Below are positions 10,945-23,100 of a stretch of 64,000 nucleotides of DNA, piece after piece. Position 1 is the first letter of the stretch, and every line of letters starts with the position of its first letter. The position numbers and the translations under genes are program-made. The notes under the pieces are model-generated. The model searched no databases. It was not told the origin of the DNA and worked only from the letters and a program-made list of their open reading frames with translations. Origin of the DNA: Benincasa hispida (lineage: Eukaryota; Streptophyta; Magnoliopsida; Cucurbitales; Cucurbitaceae); assembly GCF_009727055.1 (NCBI RefSeq), contig NC_052353.1:64499868-64563867 (forward strand), in the 5' to 3' direction.

Positions 10945-12269
10945 AGACAAGGTGGAAGGCAGTAATTATCGCATTCTGGACAAACTGTCAGCGTCGCAAT
11001 ACCCCCCAATGCTCCAGCTCGATGCTATTAGATAGTAGCTATGGAATAGAGCAGTGTTGCAATGCTCAGCAAACTGTTGCAATGCTGTGAACTTTAACGG
11101 GCAATTTCTTCCTCGCACATGCAACCATGCATCGAAGCAGCGTTCTAGTACCTCCCTAATGCTTGAGTCTGATTCAGCCATAACATTGCAACGCTCTTTT
11201 TAACGTTGCGATGCTATGATCGTTCTACAAATAGGAAGCTTTGGTAGGGGGGAAGAAAAATACCAAATGGAGGACGATCTTGGCAACAATTTGCATGATT
11301 TCTGGGCTATTTCTCACCAGATTCATCATTCTTCCATCCTCGTACTTTGATTCTTTCGTATTTCTATGTAAGTTTAGGTAAATTCTTCCTTGGGTTTAGT
11401 TGTATGTTTAGTTTCTTGAAGATTTCTAGTTAATTATATTGAATTATGTGAACTCTTTGGGTTGATTTGACTTAAATTTAATGGAATTTTATTGAATTGA
11501 TCTAACGAATCGATTGTATTAAAATTCTTGCTTGCAAAATCTTCATGGCACTATGCATAATTGATGATTTAGTTGCACAAACTAGGATTGTAGGTGTTAG
11601 GCTAAGACATTTTCTATCTTACGCATGTTTGCCCTAGTTTAATCTTACTTAAATCAATCGTGCTATAAGATTAGGCAGGGAATTCTATTGAATACATTCC
11701 TCCGAGACTGATTTGTTTTCCGATCTTTTTATTACTTATTAATACGACTTATTTTCGTCTTCGACAAGTACAACTAATGTGAACCCTTTCGTAATGCAAC
11801 TTAATTTTAACTTGGATTTCACTGAGAAAGAAGAGTTTTAAGTTAAATTGGGGCTAATTTGATTTAATATTGAATTTGGTTAATTGGGCTATTAGTATCT
11901 CTAATAGGTTATGGACTTCACGGATTCGATGTTGTTAATTAGTATCTAATGATGGGATTGACATACATACTATTCCCAAGTTCCCTCTTATTGTTTGACT
12001 CCAACCCAATTGTTTAATCACTATCATTCAAACTTCTTTTCTTTGCCTGTTCCTTTTAAATTTCGTTTTCACAAAACAAACCAAAACCCTCCGTTAATGA
12101 ATTATTTAATCAACCTAGCTAGTCAATAGTTTCCTTGTGGATTCGACTTCGTTCTTATTGCTTTTATTACGTTTTTGGTATAAGTCTTAGGATTGGTGAT
12201 TATATTTCTTTTTTTGGGGTCAATGATCATATGCAACAACATTTCTATTTAATCTGGGATGCTCGAACA
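10945..12269 (+). repeat. 5' LTR of gypsy B, 5'-truncated
   Basis: Matches 20936-22188 along its length. It carries repeated GTTGCAATGC/GCAACGCT words near its start. A stretch at 11668-11790 is mostly absent from the 3' copy. It ends CTCGAACA just before the primer-binding site. Confidence 0.85.
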
Positions 12270-12271
12270 AA

Positions 12272-12290
12272 TTGGCGCCACTCTTGGAGA
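12272..12290 (+). other. Primer-binding site of gypsy B
   Basis: Reads TTGGCGCCACTCTTGGAGA. The first eight bases match the common plant gypsy site; the rest is diverged from GTTGCCGGGGA. It starts 3 bp after the LTR end. The 230 bases that follow are untranslated leader. Confidence 0.7.
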
Positions 12291-12521
12291 AACATCGTAA
12301 CTAGCCTAGGGAAAATTTTAGAATTCTGAATAAAAAAAAAAAGACCAAAAAAGGGGGAGAGTGCTGTTAATTTCCTTTGATTTATGACCTGCTCCTCTAG
12401 GAGTGCAAAGCTTACTTTTTTTCCAGATATTGCTCAAAAGGAGACGTGAATCCGAAGGGAATAAAGAAGAGAGAGACTGAATGAAGAAAACCATTAAGTT
12501 GCTGACAATTCAATAGAAGTC

Positions 12522-13850
12522 ATGGCGTTAGTGGTTCGGGAGAAAACTCTGCAGGAGTTAGCTGAACCAAACATGGATCAACAGCCCCTGTGCATAGTCT
12601 TTCCTCCAACCACCACATTCAAACTCAAGCCTGGTTTGATTAACCCTTTGCAAATATTCAAGGGAATTTCTAGAGAGAACCTCCACAGTAATATCAAAGA
12701 CTTCGACATGGTGTGTGTAAGTATGCAACCCCCTGTGGTTACAGAAGAACAATTAAACTTAGCCCTCAAGTTAATAACTACCTGAAATGAACTAAAAAAA
12801 AATTCTTGAAAAAAAAAATTTCGGCTTCTAGAGCCAATTCAATTAGAAAATATATTTATGGAATTCAACATAATATTGGAGAAACACTTTCTGAATACAA
12901 GGAAAGATACAAAAGATTGTGTGCTATTTTTCTGCATCATTAAATATCTAATCAGTTATTAATCCAGTATTTCTATAGTGGCTTACTTTCTAGTGATAGG
13001 AGTTTAGTTGATTCTACTGCTGATGGACTTATTGCTGCTAAGATGCCTAAAGAGTCCCAAGAGTTAATCTCACACACGGCTGAGAATGATCAAAATTTTG
13101 GGACCAGAGCTATTGAGATTGATTGATCATTTATTTCTGAGGTAAAAGAGTTGAGATCATAGCTTTCTAACTCGACTACCTTTGTTATGCAAATGGCACA
13201 AGGAAGTGTAGCCCAAGTAAAAAGTTATGGAGCTCGTGGAGAGCCAGAACACTCTTCTGAAGCATGACCTCAAGCCCAAGTAAATGTAGTCGGGGGTTAC
13301 CAGAGGAAGTCTGACCCTCATGCCATTATATACAACCCTGGATGGCGAGATCACCCCAGCCTTAAATTGGGACGTCAAAGACAAGAGCATCATAGTTTGA
13401 ACCATTCCAACCAACCATCATCATCTTCTACAAGTATGTCATTAGAGGACATCGTTAAATCTTTGGCTGACCATTCTTTAAAAGTTCAACAGGACATTCA
13501 TCAATTGCAAAAAGGCTCCATCCAATTGTCACAGGACACCAAGACACTGCAACATGAGCCCATAACGGAGTTAGAAAATTTGGGTACTCAAGTTACTCAA
13601 TTAACCATAGTGGTGTGTCATTTAGAAGGTAAAAGTTCGGGGAAGCTACCTGCTCAACAGGACCATGCGAATTTGAGTGCCATCACACTTAGAAGTGGGA
13701 AGGAGCTTCCATCTCCTACACCCTCCTCGGCTACCCCAACACCACCGGTTGCTATCTTGACACCATCGTGTAAGTCTAAAGAGGAAGTCCAACAAAATGA
13801 AAAAGTGAAGAAAAAATTGAGGCACCACCATTGACTCCCGAGGTAAGTAT
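12522..13850 (+). pseudogene. Ty3/gypsy gag remnant of B
   Basis: Begins MALVVREKTLQELAEPN and contains the gag N-terminal signature FKLKPGLINPLQIFKG typical of plant gypsy retrotransposon gag. Further gag segments follow with several stops (about 12785-13360), then a Gln/Ser/Pro-rich C-terminal part (13367-13834) with AITLRSGKELPSP, the segment preceding the protease. Capsid role by family; broken here. Confidence 0.82.
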
Positions 13851-14059
13851 GTCTCCCTTACCTTCAGTTGAACCTTATGTACTTAAGGCTCCTTTTCCTA
13901 GTAGGTTGGCGAAACCAAAGTAGGAAAATAGGATGAAGAACTAATTGAGATGTTTAAGAAGGTTCAAAATCAATATCCCCCTCTTGAATGCAGTCCAATA
14001 GATTCCAAGGTATGCTAAGTTCCTCTAAGAACTTTGCGCAAAAAAGAGGATAGGTAAGA

Positions 14060-14500
14060 ATAAGGAGCGCGTGGTGGTAAGTAAAAATGTTTCGGCCTTA
14101 CTTAAACGAAATATTCCTGAGAAATTTCGTGATCCAAGGATGTTTATTTTACCTTGTGTCACCGGTAATAGAGTCATTCCACATGCTATGCTTGATTTGG
14201 GAGCCTCTATTAATATTATGCCTTATCATGTGTATGAGGTTCTAAAATTAAATGATTTGCAAAAAACTACCATATGCATTCAGTTTGCTTATAAATCTTA
14301 CATTCAGCCTCTAGGAGTAGTTGAGGATGTTTTGCTTCAAGTGAAATTTTTTTATTTTTCCTATTGACTTCTATATTTTGAAAATAAATGAGATCTCTAG
14401 TCCTGCTTCTTCTTCAATTTCTTTAGGAAGGCCATTTATGGAAACTGCAAAAACAAAAATTGATGTTGATAAATGATGCCTTTCTGAGGAACTTGATGGA
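14060..14500 (+). pseudogene. Retropepsin-like protease remnant of B
   Basis: Residues FILPCVTGN and MLDLGASINIMPYHVYE show the aspartic protease active-site loop (DLGAS, where DTGA/DSGA is usual in other lineages). The following QPLGVVEDVLLQV is the conserved second part of the fold. A frameshift near 14360 interrupts it, with GRPFMETAKTKIDVD resuming around 14430. Confidence 0.82.
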
Positions 14501-14518
14501 GAAGTTGTCTCATTCAAT

Positions 14519-15438
14519 ATGTATGATGCTATGGAATTTCCTAAAGAATGCCTTTCTCTATGCATGGTTGAAACTCATTATTTGGTGGATGAGATTATTT
14601 TGCATGATGATGATGATTCTAATAAGTTGATTGCCTCCTATATTGATTTGGATTCACATGATCTATCCCTTTCTTCTGTTGTTGTTAGAAACCAAGATAA
14701 ACCTTCTTCTGACATTAGTCTTGTTGATTTTCAGGTACAAGGGATTGGGTTAAAGGCTCTTCCTAATCAACTAAATTACACGTACCTGGGTGAAGGAAAC
14801 ACCTTTCCTGTGATAATCTCTAAAGAACTGATGCCGACCCAAGAATGCTTTTTAGTGGCTTTGAAAACATACAAAAAAGCCATTGGGTGGACCCTTGATG
14901 ACATCAAAAGGATAAGTCCTTCTCTCTATATGCATCGTATAACCTTCGAGGACGAAGCCAAAGCCACAATTCAACCTTAAAAAAGGCTTAATCCCACAAT
15001 GAAAAAAGTTTTGCTTAAAGAAATCATCAAGCGCAATGAGGTCGACATTATTTACCCAGTTCCTGACAATAAGTGGGTAAGTCCAATTCAAATGGTACCA
15101 AAGAATGGTATGACAATTGTGGAAAACGATAAAGGTGAGATGGTGCCAATGCACATTCAGAACGGATGGAGGATGGGCATCGACTTTCGAAAGCTTATTG
15201 AGGTAACAAAAAAAGATAATTTTCCAATTCGTTTTCTTGATCACATGGTGGAACGACTTATCGGGAATCCATTCTTTTGTTTTCTTGATGGATTCTTAGG
15301 ATTTTACCAAATCTCGATCGCTCAAGAAGACTAATAAAAGACGACCTTTACCTACACTTATGGGACTTACGCCTTCTGTAGGATTGCTTTTGGGCTTTGC
15401 AATGCTTCAGGTACGTTCCAAAGGTGTATGATGAATAT
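14519..15438 (+). pseudogene. Ty3/gypsy RT N-terminal part of B
   Basis: A linker (14519-14980, LPNQLNYTYLGEGNTFPV, then KAIGWTLDDIKRISPS) leads into RT: VSPIQMVPKNGM, MGIDFRKL and FCFLDGFLGFYQI, then FGLCNASGTFQRCMMN at 15385-15438. The RT box FCFLDGFSGY is recognisable with one change. Stops occur at 14980 and 15334. RT is cut after 15438 by an insertion and continues at 17019. Confidence 0.85.
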
Positions 15439-17018
15439 GTAGGATCTAAAGGCAACACTAGAGGGGAGGTGAATAGGGTTGACTACCAATTTTTTTTTAA
15501 AAAAATAATTTTATCTTCAACCAATGCTCAATAAAGTTAACCCACTAATTTGATTAAAGAAAATTTATGCAAGACAAAACTTGAATCATGCAAGCTATGA
15601 TAACTTCAAATTTAAAGACAATTTAATCAAGAATAAATTAAATAACACACTAAAAATTAAATCATGCAATTTGGAAAGATTAAAAGAATAACGGAGACAA
15701 AAAGCAAAAAATTTGAAAACAAGAAATAAAAGAGAGAGAGGAAGAGAAAACACTGGGAATTATAGTGGTTCGGCAAATTGCCTACTCCACTCTCCAAGAC
15801 TCCTTCTTGGGTATTTCACTAAGTGATCCTCTTGCAGGTGAGGACCAAACCGACACACAACCCTCTTTTTCTTAGGCTAAAAAGAAACCCAAGATCTTTT
15901 TTACTGGTTCAGGATCAAACCAATTTCTTTTTCTCACAACCCAAGGTGTACCCACACCTTAATACAATTCCCAAAAATTAAAAGAAAACCTCACAAATTA
16001 CCTCTTGAAGGCTAAATACACAATTTGAGCACTCAGAAAAAAAAAATTCACAAAAATAACTCTAGGCTAATTTAGGAGCAAGAAGAACAAGAATTTGAGA
16101 GTAGAGAGAATTGAGAGCTTAAGATTTGATAGTTTTTTGGTGTGTGTATATGAAGATTAAAATCAAGTCGAATTTATAGGCGAGGGGGATAAATTTTGGC
16201 CATTGGATATGATTGCAAATGAAGGGTGGAGATTGAATAAAAATAGAAAAGGAAAGGATTTGAAAAGAAATTTTGAAAGATTGGAATCATTGAGATTTGA
16301 AGAATAAAAAAGGATTTGAAAAGGAATTTTGAAATGTTGAAATTATTGAGATTTGGAGAATAAAAAGGATTTGAAGGATGACAATTTAGGAAGGAAATCA
16401 AATTTGAAAAAGGCTAAAAGTTGGTGAGAATTTTGGAGAAAATTGGATCAGGAAATTAAAGGAAAATAAGAAAATAAAAATGAAAATAAAAATAGCCGGA
16501 TGATATGAGCACCACGTGCACAGAGGAGGAGATTGAGCGTCACGCGCTGCATTCTGTGAAGAAACCGCAGGCACGTGCGGCGCACGCGCGCGTCCACGCG
16601 TGAAGCTGGGTGACCGCCACTTGTCATTATCTCATTCATCCACGGTCACCACACTGCAACATCATGTGTCACATCATCGCCACGTCAGCAAAAAGTGACT
16701 GGTTGGAGCATCACGTCATCCGCCACGCCAGTTGCCACGTCATCAATATTGATCGTTTGTGTGATACATCAGCCGCCACGTCGGATGCCACGTCAGTAAG
16801 GTGCCACGTGTCACTGCCATGTTGGATTTCCTCTCCAATCTTCTTTTGCTTATAAATTTCTCGTTTGAACTCTAAATTGAGTGATTCAAATTGCGTTGGA
16901 ATCGTCTTTTCGAGCTCTACAAGATAGTGACTCTGAAACACTGAAAATGTTAGTATAAAAAATCTAAGTTTGTTATTATCAAAATACTTGGTTTGATTGA
17001 AGCCCTAAAGCTAACAGA
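15439..17018. mobile_element. Unclassified 1.6-kb insertion in the RT of element B
   Basis: RT reads ...QRCMMN up to 15438 and resumes ...MMSIFFSDFIEK from 17019. The edges carry an 11-bp near-identical duplication, ATGATGAATAT (15428-15438) and ATGATGAGTAT (17019-17029). The insert starts with a GGATCTAAAGGCAACACTAG stretch, is AT/GA-rich to 16480, then has a block with about ten CACGT/CACGTCA words (16500-16820). No terminal inverted repeats or coding domains were found. The long target duplication would fit a Mutator-type element, but the class is open. Confidence 0.6.
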
Positions 17019-17800
17019 ATGATGAGTATTTTTTTTTCAGATTTCATAGAAAAGTGCATCGAGGTTTTTATGGATGATTTTATAATTTCTAGAGAGTTTT
17101 TTTTTATGATTGTTTGCATAATCTCAGTCTTGTGATGAAACGCTACATTGAAACTAATCTTGTGCTTAACTAAAAATGTCACTTTTATAGCCTCACATGG
17201 TATTGTTTTAGGACATCTAGTTTCTACTAAAGGCATTGAAGTAGACAACGCAAAGATAGATGTTATTGCTAACCTTCCCTATCCTACATGTATAAGGGAG
17301 ATTCGTTCTTTTCTTTGTAGCGTAGGTTTTTACAGGCATTTCATCAATGACTTTTTAAAGTTGGTTCTTCCTCTATCCACATTACTATAGAAAGATGTTC
17401 CATTTGAGTTTAACAAGGAGTGCAATACGGCCTTTGATACTTTGAAGGAAAAGCTGAACACTACTTCAATTCTTCAGCCCCCACGATGAGATATCTCATT
17501 CGTGATAATGTGTGAAGCTAGTAATCTAGTAGTGGGAGTAGTTCTGGGGCAGCGGGTTGATAAAAAAAGTCATGTCATTTGTTTTGCATTAAGGATCCTT
17601 AATCCTACCCAAGTCAACTACACCACAACTGAGAAAGGGTTTTTGGCTATTGCAATATTATATTCTTTGTTTTCCTATTACAATTTATACTGACCATTCT
17701 ACCCTTAGGTACCTCATAACCAAGAAGGAGTCCAAACATCGACTTGTTTGTTGGATTCTTCTTCTTTAAGAATTTAACTTGACCATCAAAAATAGAAGGG
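17019..17800 (+). pseudogene. RT C-terminal part and RNase H of B
   Basis: Continues RT with the catalytic box FMDDF at about 17069-17083, then the RT thumb and connection (HGIVLGHLVSTKGIEVD, FLCSVGFYRHFINDF) and RNase H (GVVLGQRVDKKSHVI, LNPTQVNYTTTEKGFLAIA). Stops and frameshifts occur near 17390, 17490 and 17690. Confidence 0.85.
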
Positions 17801-18049
17801 GGGTAGAAAATTCAGTGGCAGATCACTTAAGCATGACAGTGCAAGAAGAAGATCCTACACCTATACGAGGGGATCTTTTCGACGAATATTTGTTCTAGAT
17901 AACCACATCCATACCATGGTATGCTAACATGGTCAATTTCCTGGTAATTGGTAATTTCTCTCGTGATATGCCTAGTTCTAGGGAAGCTAATTGCGCAGTG
18001 ACTAAATACTTCGTTTGGGATCTACCTTACTTTTAGAAGACTTATTCTG

Positions 18050-19164
18050 ACTAAATCATTAGAAGGTGTGTCCCAGATGAAGAATTTGAGTATGTTCTTT
18101 CATTCTGTCATGAGTTGGCGTGTGGTGAGCATTTTAGCCCTAAGAGAAATGCTAGGAAAGTTTTAGATAGGGATTTGATCTGGAACTCTTTATTTGCTAA
18201 ACTGATATTCATTTTGTAAATCTTGTAAAAGTGTTAGAGGTTAGAATCTATTTCTAGGAGGAATGAAATGCCACTTAACTTGATTCTTGTCTGTGAGGTT
18301 TTTGATGTCCGAATGATGGATTTTATAGGCCCCTTTCCCTCTTCTTATGGATATTTATATATCTTGTTAGCCATTGATTAATGTGTCGAGTGGGTTGAGG
18401 CTATCCCCACTAGGACTAACAATGCTGCTGTTGTTTCAAGATTTTTGAAGGTTAACATATTTACCAGGTTTGGTATCCTGCATGCTATAATTAGTGACCA
18501 AGGTTCCCACTTCTATAATCTGACCATTGTGGCCCTTTTGAGGAAGTATGGAGTTCATCATCGTGTTGCCACTCCATACCATCCTCAGACGAATGGCCAA
18601 GCCGAGATATCAAATCTAGAGGTTAAAAGTATCCTTGAGAAGACAGCCAACCCAAAAAGGAAGGACTGGAGCACGCACCTCGACGATGCTCTTTGGGCTT
18701 ACAAGATAGCTTTCAAAAACCCCACTAGGATAATGCCTTTCAAGCTTGTCTATGGCAAGGCAGGCCATCTGCCAATAGAAATTGAGCATAAAGCCTATTA
18801 GGTGGTTAAGTATTGTAATATGAGTTTAGCTCAAGCCGATTAGGAAAGGCTTCTAGAACTGCAGGAGCTGTAAAAGTTACGACTTAAAGCCTACGAGAAC
18901 CCCAGACTTTACAAGGAAAATGCAAAACTAATTCCTGATAGGGGTCTTGTGAGGAAAGAGTTCAAGGTCGGTCAGAAGGTGTTGCTTTTCAATGCGCGCC
19001 TCCAACTCATGCCAGGTAAGCTTAAGTCCGAGTGGCTTGGTCCATTTGAAATTGTTAATCTTTTTCCCTATGGTGCAATAAAGATCAAGAGCTTGGAGAC
19101 TAGAAAGGAGTTAGAAGTGAATGGCACCATTTCAAGGTCTACAATGAAGGGGAAGTTAGCCTAG
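18050..19164 (+). pseudogene. Integrase of B
   Basis: From about 18060 (RRCVPDEEFE lead-in) through the catalytic core: the first Asp in [11 protein letters not shown], the second in ISDQGSHF (18495-18520), the Glu in NGQAEISNLEVKS. GTP-like tail residues WAYKIAFKNPTRIMPFKL and KSEWLGPFEIVNLFPYGAI mark the C-terminal domain ending at 19164. Stops occur at 18379 and after 18801. It would have joined element ends to host DNA; inactive in this copy. Confidence 0.87.
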
Positions 19165-20681
19165 CTTAATCGAGCTTTGTACATCACCCCCGTTCATTTG
19201 AGCCCATCCTCACCCAACATCGAGAAAACGATGATAAAGAGTTGCGCTTCCTGGAGGCAACCAGGCGTCAAATTTATCTATTTTCATTTTCTTTTCTTTA
19301 TTTATTTTGTTTCTTTCATTTATTTTTGGCTAATATAAAAAAAGCAAGAGCAAAAACTAAAAGAATGTATGATTATCCTCCTTTCTTTTTATAGGAAATA
19401 CTATTTTTGGCTCTATGAAGAGAGGTTTCCCCAAATTCACGCTCGTATCCTAGGGGAGTTTTCCTATTCCCCTAGCTCCCTCTCTTTGTCCTTTCACATG
19501 AATTTTTGCTTAGTTATACTTTTTAAGTTAGGGGTAGGTGCGAAGCATGCTTCTTATTTTCTGATTCTCTGCATAACATTTTCCATCTAGTTTTTTCTTA
19601 GGATAGTTGAAACTTGGTATACTGGGTATAGTGAAACATAGTTGCTGAGTTTTTTTTTTTAATTGAATTGATTCTTTTATTCATGCGTTCTCAGGTTAGC
19701 CTTGAGCATCTGAGCTTGGCTTTTTATAATCTGAATAATTTTTCATTAGTTGTTGTGTTATGGAATAAGCATTTCTAGGCTGAATTTTTGTTTGTTGAGT
19801 GGTTTGTTCATTCTGTTTGTCGTTTCCTTTCGATAAAAAGTTGATGATGACTCATTGGGTTGTATGTTTTCAAAAAGGAAATTCTTTCATGATTTTGAGC
19901 TCTTCATAAAAACATTTTCATTAAACCATGCATAATGAACCTATGTCAAAAAAAAAATCATTATAAATCCCTAAAAAGTCTTAGAAATGGGTTATCCATC
20001 TCGGATTTTTATTGTCACCTCGAAATACCCCCTTCTAGCTTAGGAGTAACTTTTAGAACCAGAGAGAAAATTAGACAATGAGAAAATAGTGGCCTAGTAT
20101 GTGAATAAAAAAAATAGAAGCAAAACAGTTGCTGAAAAAAATAAGGCACAAGTCGACGTGCCTGCAAAAAATAATGTGCGTGTGTGCATGGATAGAGGAG
20201 AAAAGAGCTACCTCCACCGTGTCTAGTTAGGGCCCGCGAGAAAAGAGCATTAGGTTCCTAGCAGTTGAGTGTGAAAGCTACCTTCTAGGTAATAATGTCC
20301 TCTATGTTTTGTGTGTGTAAGTTTTAGGCACTCTTGACTAAATGTTGCTCTTTGATTCGCAAGAACGATATGTCTTAGGCTGATAACTGAGCTAGAGTAG
20401 AAGGAAGATGAAATGGGAGTAGGATAAAACTTTTCTAGGTACTTTTCAATTTATGAAAAAAATTTCATGCCTTAATGTTCATTCATACATGATTCAATTG
20501 CAAAAGCCCATTTTATAATGAGTCTCAATTGAGTGATTAATAGAATTTGGATTGTTATGTGATTTATCGTGTAGCCCTAAAGACTGTTAACACTTGAGAT
20601 AGGATTTGGTTAATAGAATGAACAATTTCTTGCCAATTTCATGATTGAGTGTTATGATCTAGCTCAAGAAGATCAAGAGCT
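19165..20681 (+). other. Non-coding 3' region of gypsy B
   Basis: About 1.5 kb between integrase and 3' LTR. Reading frames are short and show no transmembrane or env-like pattern. T-rich stretches are present. Athila elements often have an env-like frame here; none is recognisable. Confidence 0.6.
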
Positions 20682-20691
20682 AAGTTGGAGG
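20682..20691 (+). other. Polypurine tract of gypsy B
   Basis: AAGTTGGAGG, next to the TGTTTATTAAC start of the 3' LTR at 20692. This is the expected position and composition for plus-strand priming. Confidence 0.55.
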
Positions 20692-22188
20692 TGTTTATTA
20701 ACTTTCAAAAAGAGCTAATTTATATCTGTAATCCAACGAATTTTAATAAATCTTATGCATTAATTGTTTTATTATGTAAATCGATCTCGGAGAGCAAGTG
20801 GGTCTTTGGAATGAAAACCGGGCCAAAAAGAAGCAAAACCAGAGTTGGATGTACCATATTGAGTAGAGACGCTGAAATGACAAAAATGCCCTTGAGGGCA
20901 GCGTTGCAACCCTCCCCTGACCATCACATGATGCTAAAAGGTAGCAAGCATTGCATCCTGGACAAGCAGTCAGCCTGTCTCTTATACACATCTAGATGTG
21001 TATAAGAGACAGCCCCCCCCCAATGCTTCAGCTTGATGCTATTGGACAGTAGGAGCATTGCAACACTAGGAACTTTAATAGACAATTGCTTCCACACATG
21101 CACAACTAAGTGTCGAAGCAGAATTGCAATGCCTCCCTGACACTTGAAGTATGATTCAGTCATAGCATTGCAATGCTCTTTGTAGCTTTGCGACGCTGCA
21201 GTCGTTCTACAAATAGGAAGCTTTGCTTGCTCCTGAAGGAGAGAAGAAAAATACCAAAAGGAGGATGATTTGGGCGACATTTGGGATGATTTTTGGGCTA
21301 TTTCTCACCAGATTCATCATTCCTCCATCCTCATTCTTTTATTCTCTCATATTTATATGCAAGGCTAGGTAAATTCTTCCTTGGGTTTAGTTGTATGTTC
21401 GGTTTCTTAAAGATTTCTAATTAATTGTACTGAATTCTATGAACTCTTTGGGTTGATTTGGCTTAAATTTAATAAAATTTTATTGAATTGATCTGACGAA
21501 TCGATTGTATTAAAGTCCTTGCTTGCAAATTCTTCACGGCACTATGAATAATTGATTATTTAGTTGCACAAACTATAATTACATGTGTTAGGTTAAGACA
21601 TTTTCTATCTTATGCATGTTTGCCCTAGTTTAATCTTTCCTAAATCAATCGTGCTATAAGATTAGGCTTTCCAATTTGTAGTACGTCTCAACGTGTGAAT
21701 CTTTCGTAATGAAATTTAATTTTAACTTGGATTTTGCTGAGAAAGAAGAGTTTTAAGTTAAATTAGGGCCAATTTGGTTTAATATCAAATTTGGCTAATT
21801 GGGCTATTTGTATCTCTTGTAGGTTGTGGAGTTCACAGATTTGGTGTTGTTAATTAGTATCTAATGATTGAAATTGACATTCATATTATTCCCAAGTTCC
21901 CTCTTATTGTTTAACTCCAACCCAATCATTTAATCACTATCGTTCAAACTTCTTTTCTTTGCATGTTACTTTTTAAATTTTGTTTTCACAAAACAAACCA
22001 AAACACCTTGTCACATGAATTCTTTAATCGACCTAGCTAGTAGAGTAATTTCCCTCTGGATTCGACCTCGTTCTTACTGCTTTTACTGTGTTTTTGGTAT
22101 AAGTCTTAGGATCGGTGATTATATTTCTTTGTTTTGGGTCAATGATCGTATGTGACAACATTTCTATTTAATCTGACATGCTTGAACA
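20692..22188 (+). repeat. 3' LTR of gypsy B (contains an adapter artefact)
   Basis: Starts TGTTTATTAAC and ends GCTTGAACA, 1497 bp including 38 bp of foreign adapter. It matches the 5' LTR from about 20936 onward. Beyond 22188 the sequence switches to minus-strand protease-linker sequence of element A. Confidence 0.82.
20975..21012. other. Tn5/Nextera mate-pair junction adapter (artefact)
   Basis: CTGTCTCTTATACACATCT is followed at once by its exact reverse complement, making a perfect 38-bp palindrome. This is the Tn5 19-bp mosaic end in the head-to-head form created by circularisation in transposase mate-pair libraries. The 5' LTR of the same element has about ten ordinary bases at this spot (between GTCAGC and the C run), so the adapter replaced genuine sequence during assembly or gap filling. 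Reading frames crossing it are spurious. Confidence 0.97.
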
Positions 22189-23100
22189 AAGGTGGAGAGG
22201 CCTACTAGTGGAATCAAGTTGCTTGAGTCATCCTCCTCATCATCGTAGACGTCCCATATGACTTCCTGCTCAAAAGAATCATACACATCAATCTGGTATA
22301 AAGAATGTGCGTGTTTAGTGGTGGATGACTTCATAGCAAAAAAAATATTAAATTTAGCTACCTCCCCATTAAACTCTACAGACAATGTACCTTCATCTAC
22401 ATCGATTTTGGTTTTGGTCGTCTTCATGAAGGCCAACCAAGCAAGATCGATGTACATGAAATAGATGTGGACTCTTCCATTTTAAAAATTTTAAAATCAA
22501 TAGGAAAAATAAGTTCATTAACCTTGACAAGGACATTCTCAATGATTCCTAAAGGATGGATAAATGACCTATCAACTAATTGAATTACTACCTAGTTTTG
22601 GTTAGGTCATTTAATTTAAGATTTTGGTAAATATAATATGGCATAATGTTTATAGATGCACCAAGATCTAACATCGCTCTTTCAGTTTCCTTATTCCCTA
22701 TCACATAGGGGAGGAAAAACATACCTGAATCCTTTTGTTTTTCAGGCAAGTTTTTCTGAAGGATCGCAAAGACGGATTGACTTACCACCACCCTCTCTTT
22801 TTCTTTTGTCTTCCTCTTCTTTGTGCACAATTCGTTAAGGAACTTTGCATACTTAAGGATTTGTTTTACAGTGTCTAGGAGAGGGATATTGATCTCAACC
22901 TTCCTGAAAGTGTCCAACAATTCCCTATCGTTGTTTCCCTCAAGATCCTTCGTTCTGGCAAGTCTTAAAGGAAAAGGAGGTTTAGGCATATAACCATTTA
23001 AGGAAGGAAAAGGGTTAGTGGGTACTCCCTTTTTCTTTTCTTGAGGTGGTTTACTGAAGAAGTACTTTCTTTTTCCAAATTTTATGGCCAAACTGTCGTT
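22189..23100 (-). pseudogene. Gag-protease remnant of gypsy A
   Basis: Minus strand: a proline/lysine-rich segment (KPPFPLRLARTKDLEG) then protease with FFLPYVIGN and MLDLGASINIMPYYIYQ, the same active-site form as in element B. A frameshifted segment with TKIDVDEGTLSVEFNGEV and an acidic DVYDDEEDDSS stretch leads toward the protease-RT linker. Cut at 22189 by insertion of element B. Confidence 0.82.

Larger units (their letters stand above)
10945..22188 (+). mobile_element. Ty3/gypsy (Athila-like) element B, plus strand, degenerate
   Basis: Plus-strand element of about 11.2 kb. It runs: 5' LTR lacking its first ~250 bp, a TTGGCGCC primer-binding site, gag, protease with DLGASINIM, RT interrupted by a 1.6-kb insertion, RNase H, integrase, 1.5 kb of non-coding DNA, a polypurine tract and a complete 3' LTR. 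Coding parts carry many stops. It sits inside element A between its protease and RT. The domain order and the protease motif fit the Athila group, but no env-like reading frame is seen. Confidence 0.87.

Noticed and set aside
20924..21280. 118-codon minus-strand frame and 106-codon plus-strand frame
   Set aside because: Both read through the Tn5 adapter; the peptides are artefacts.
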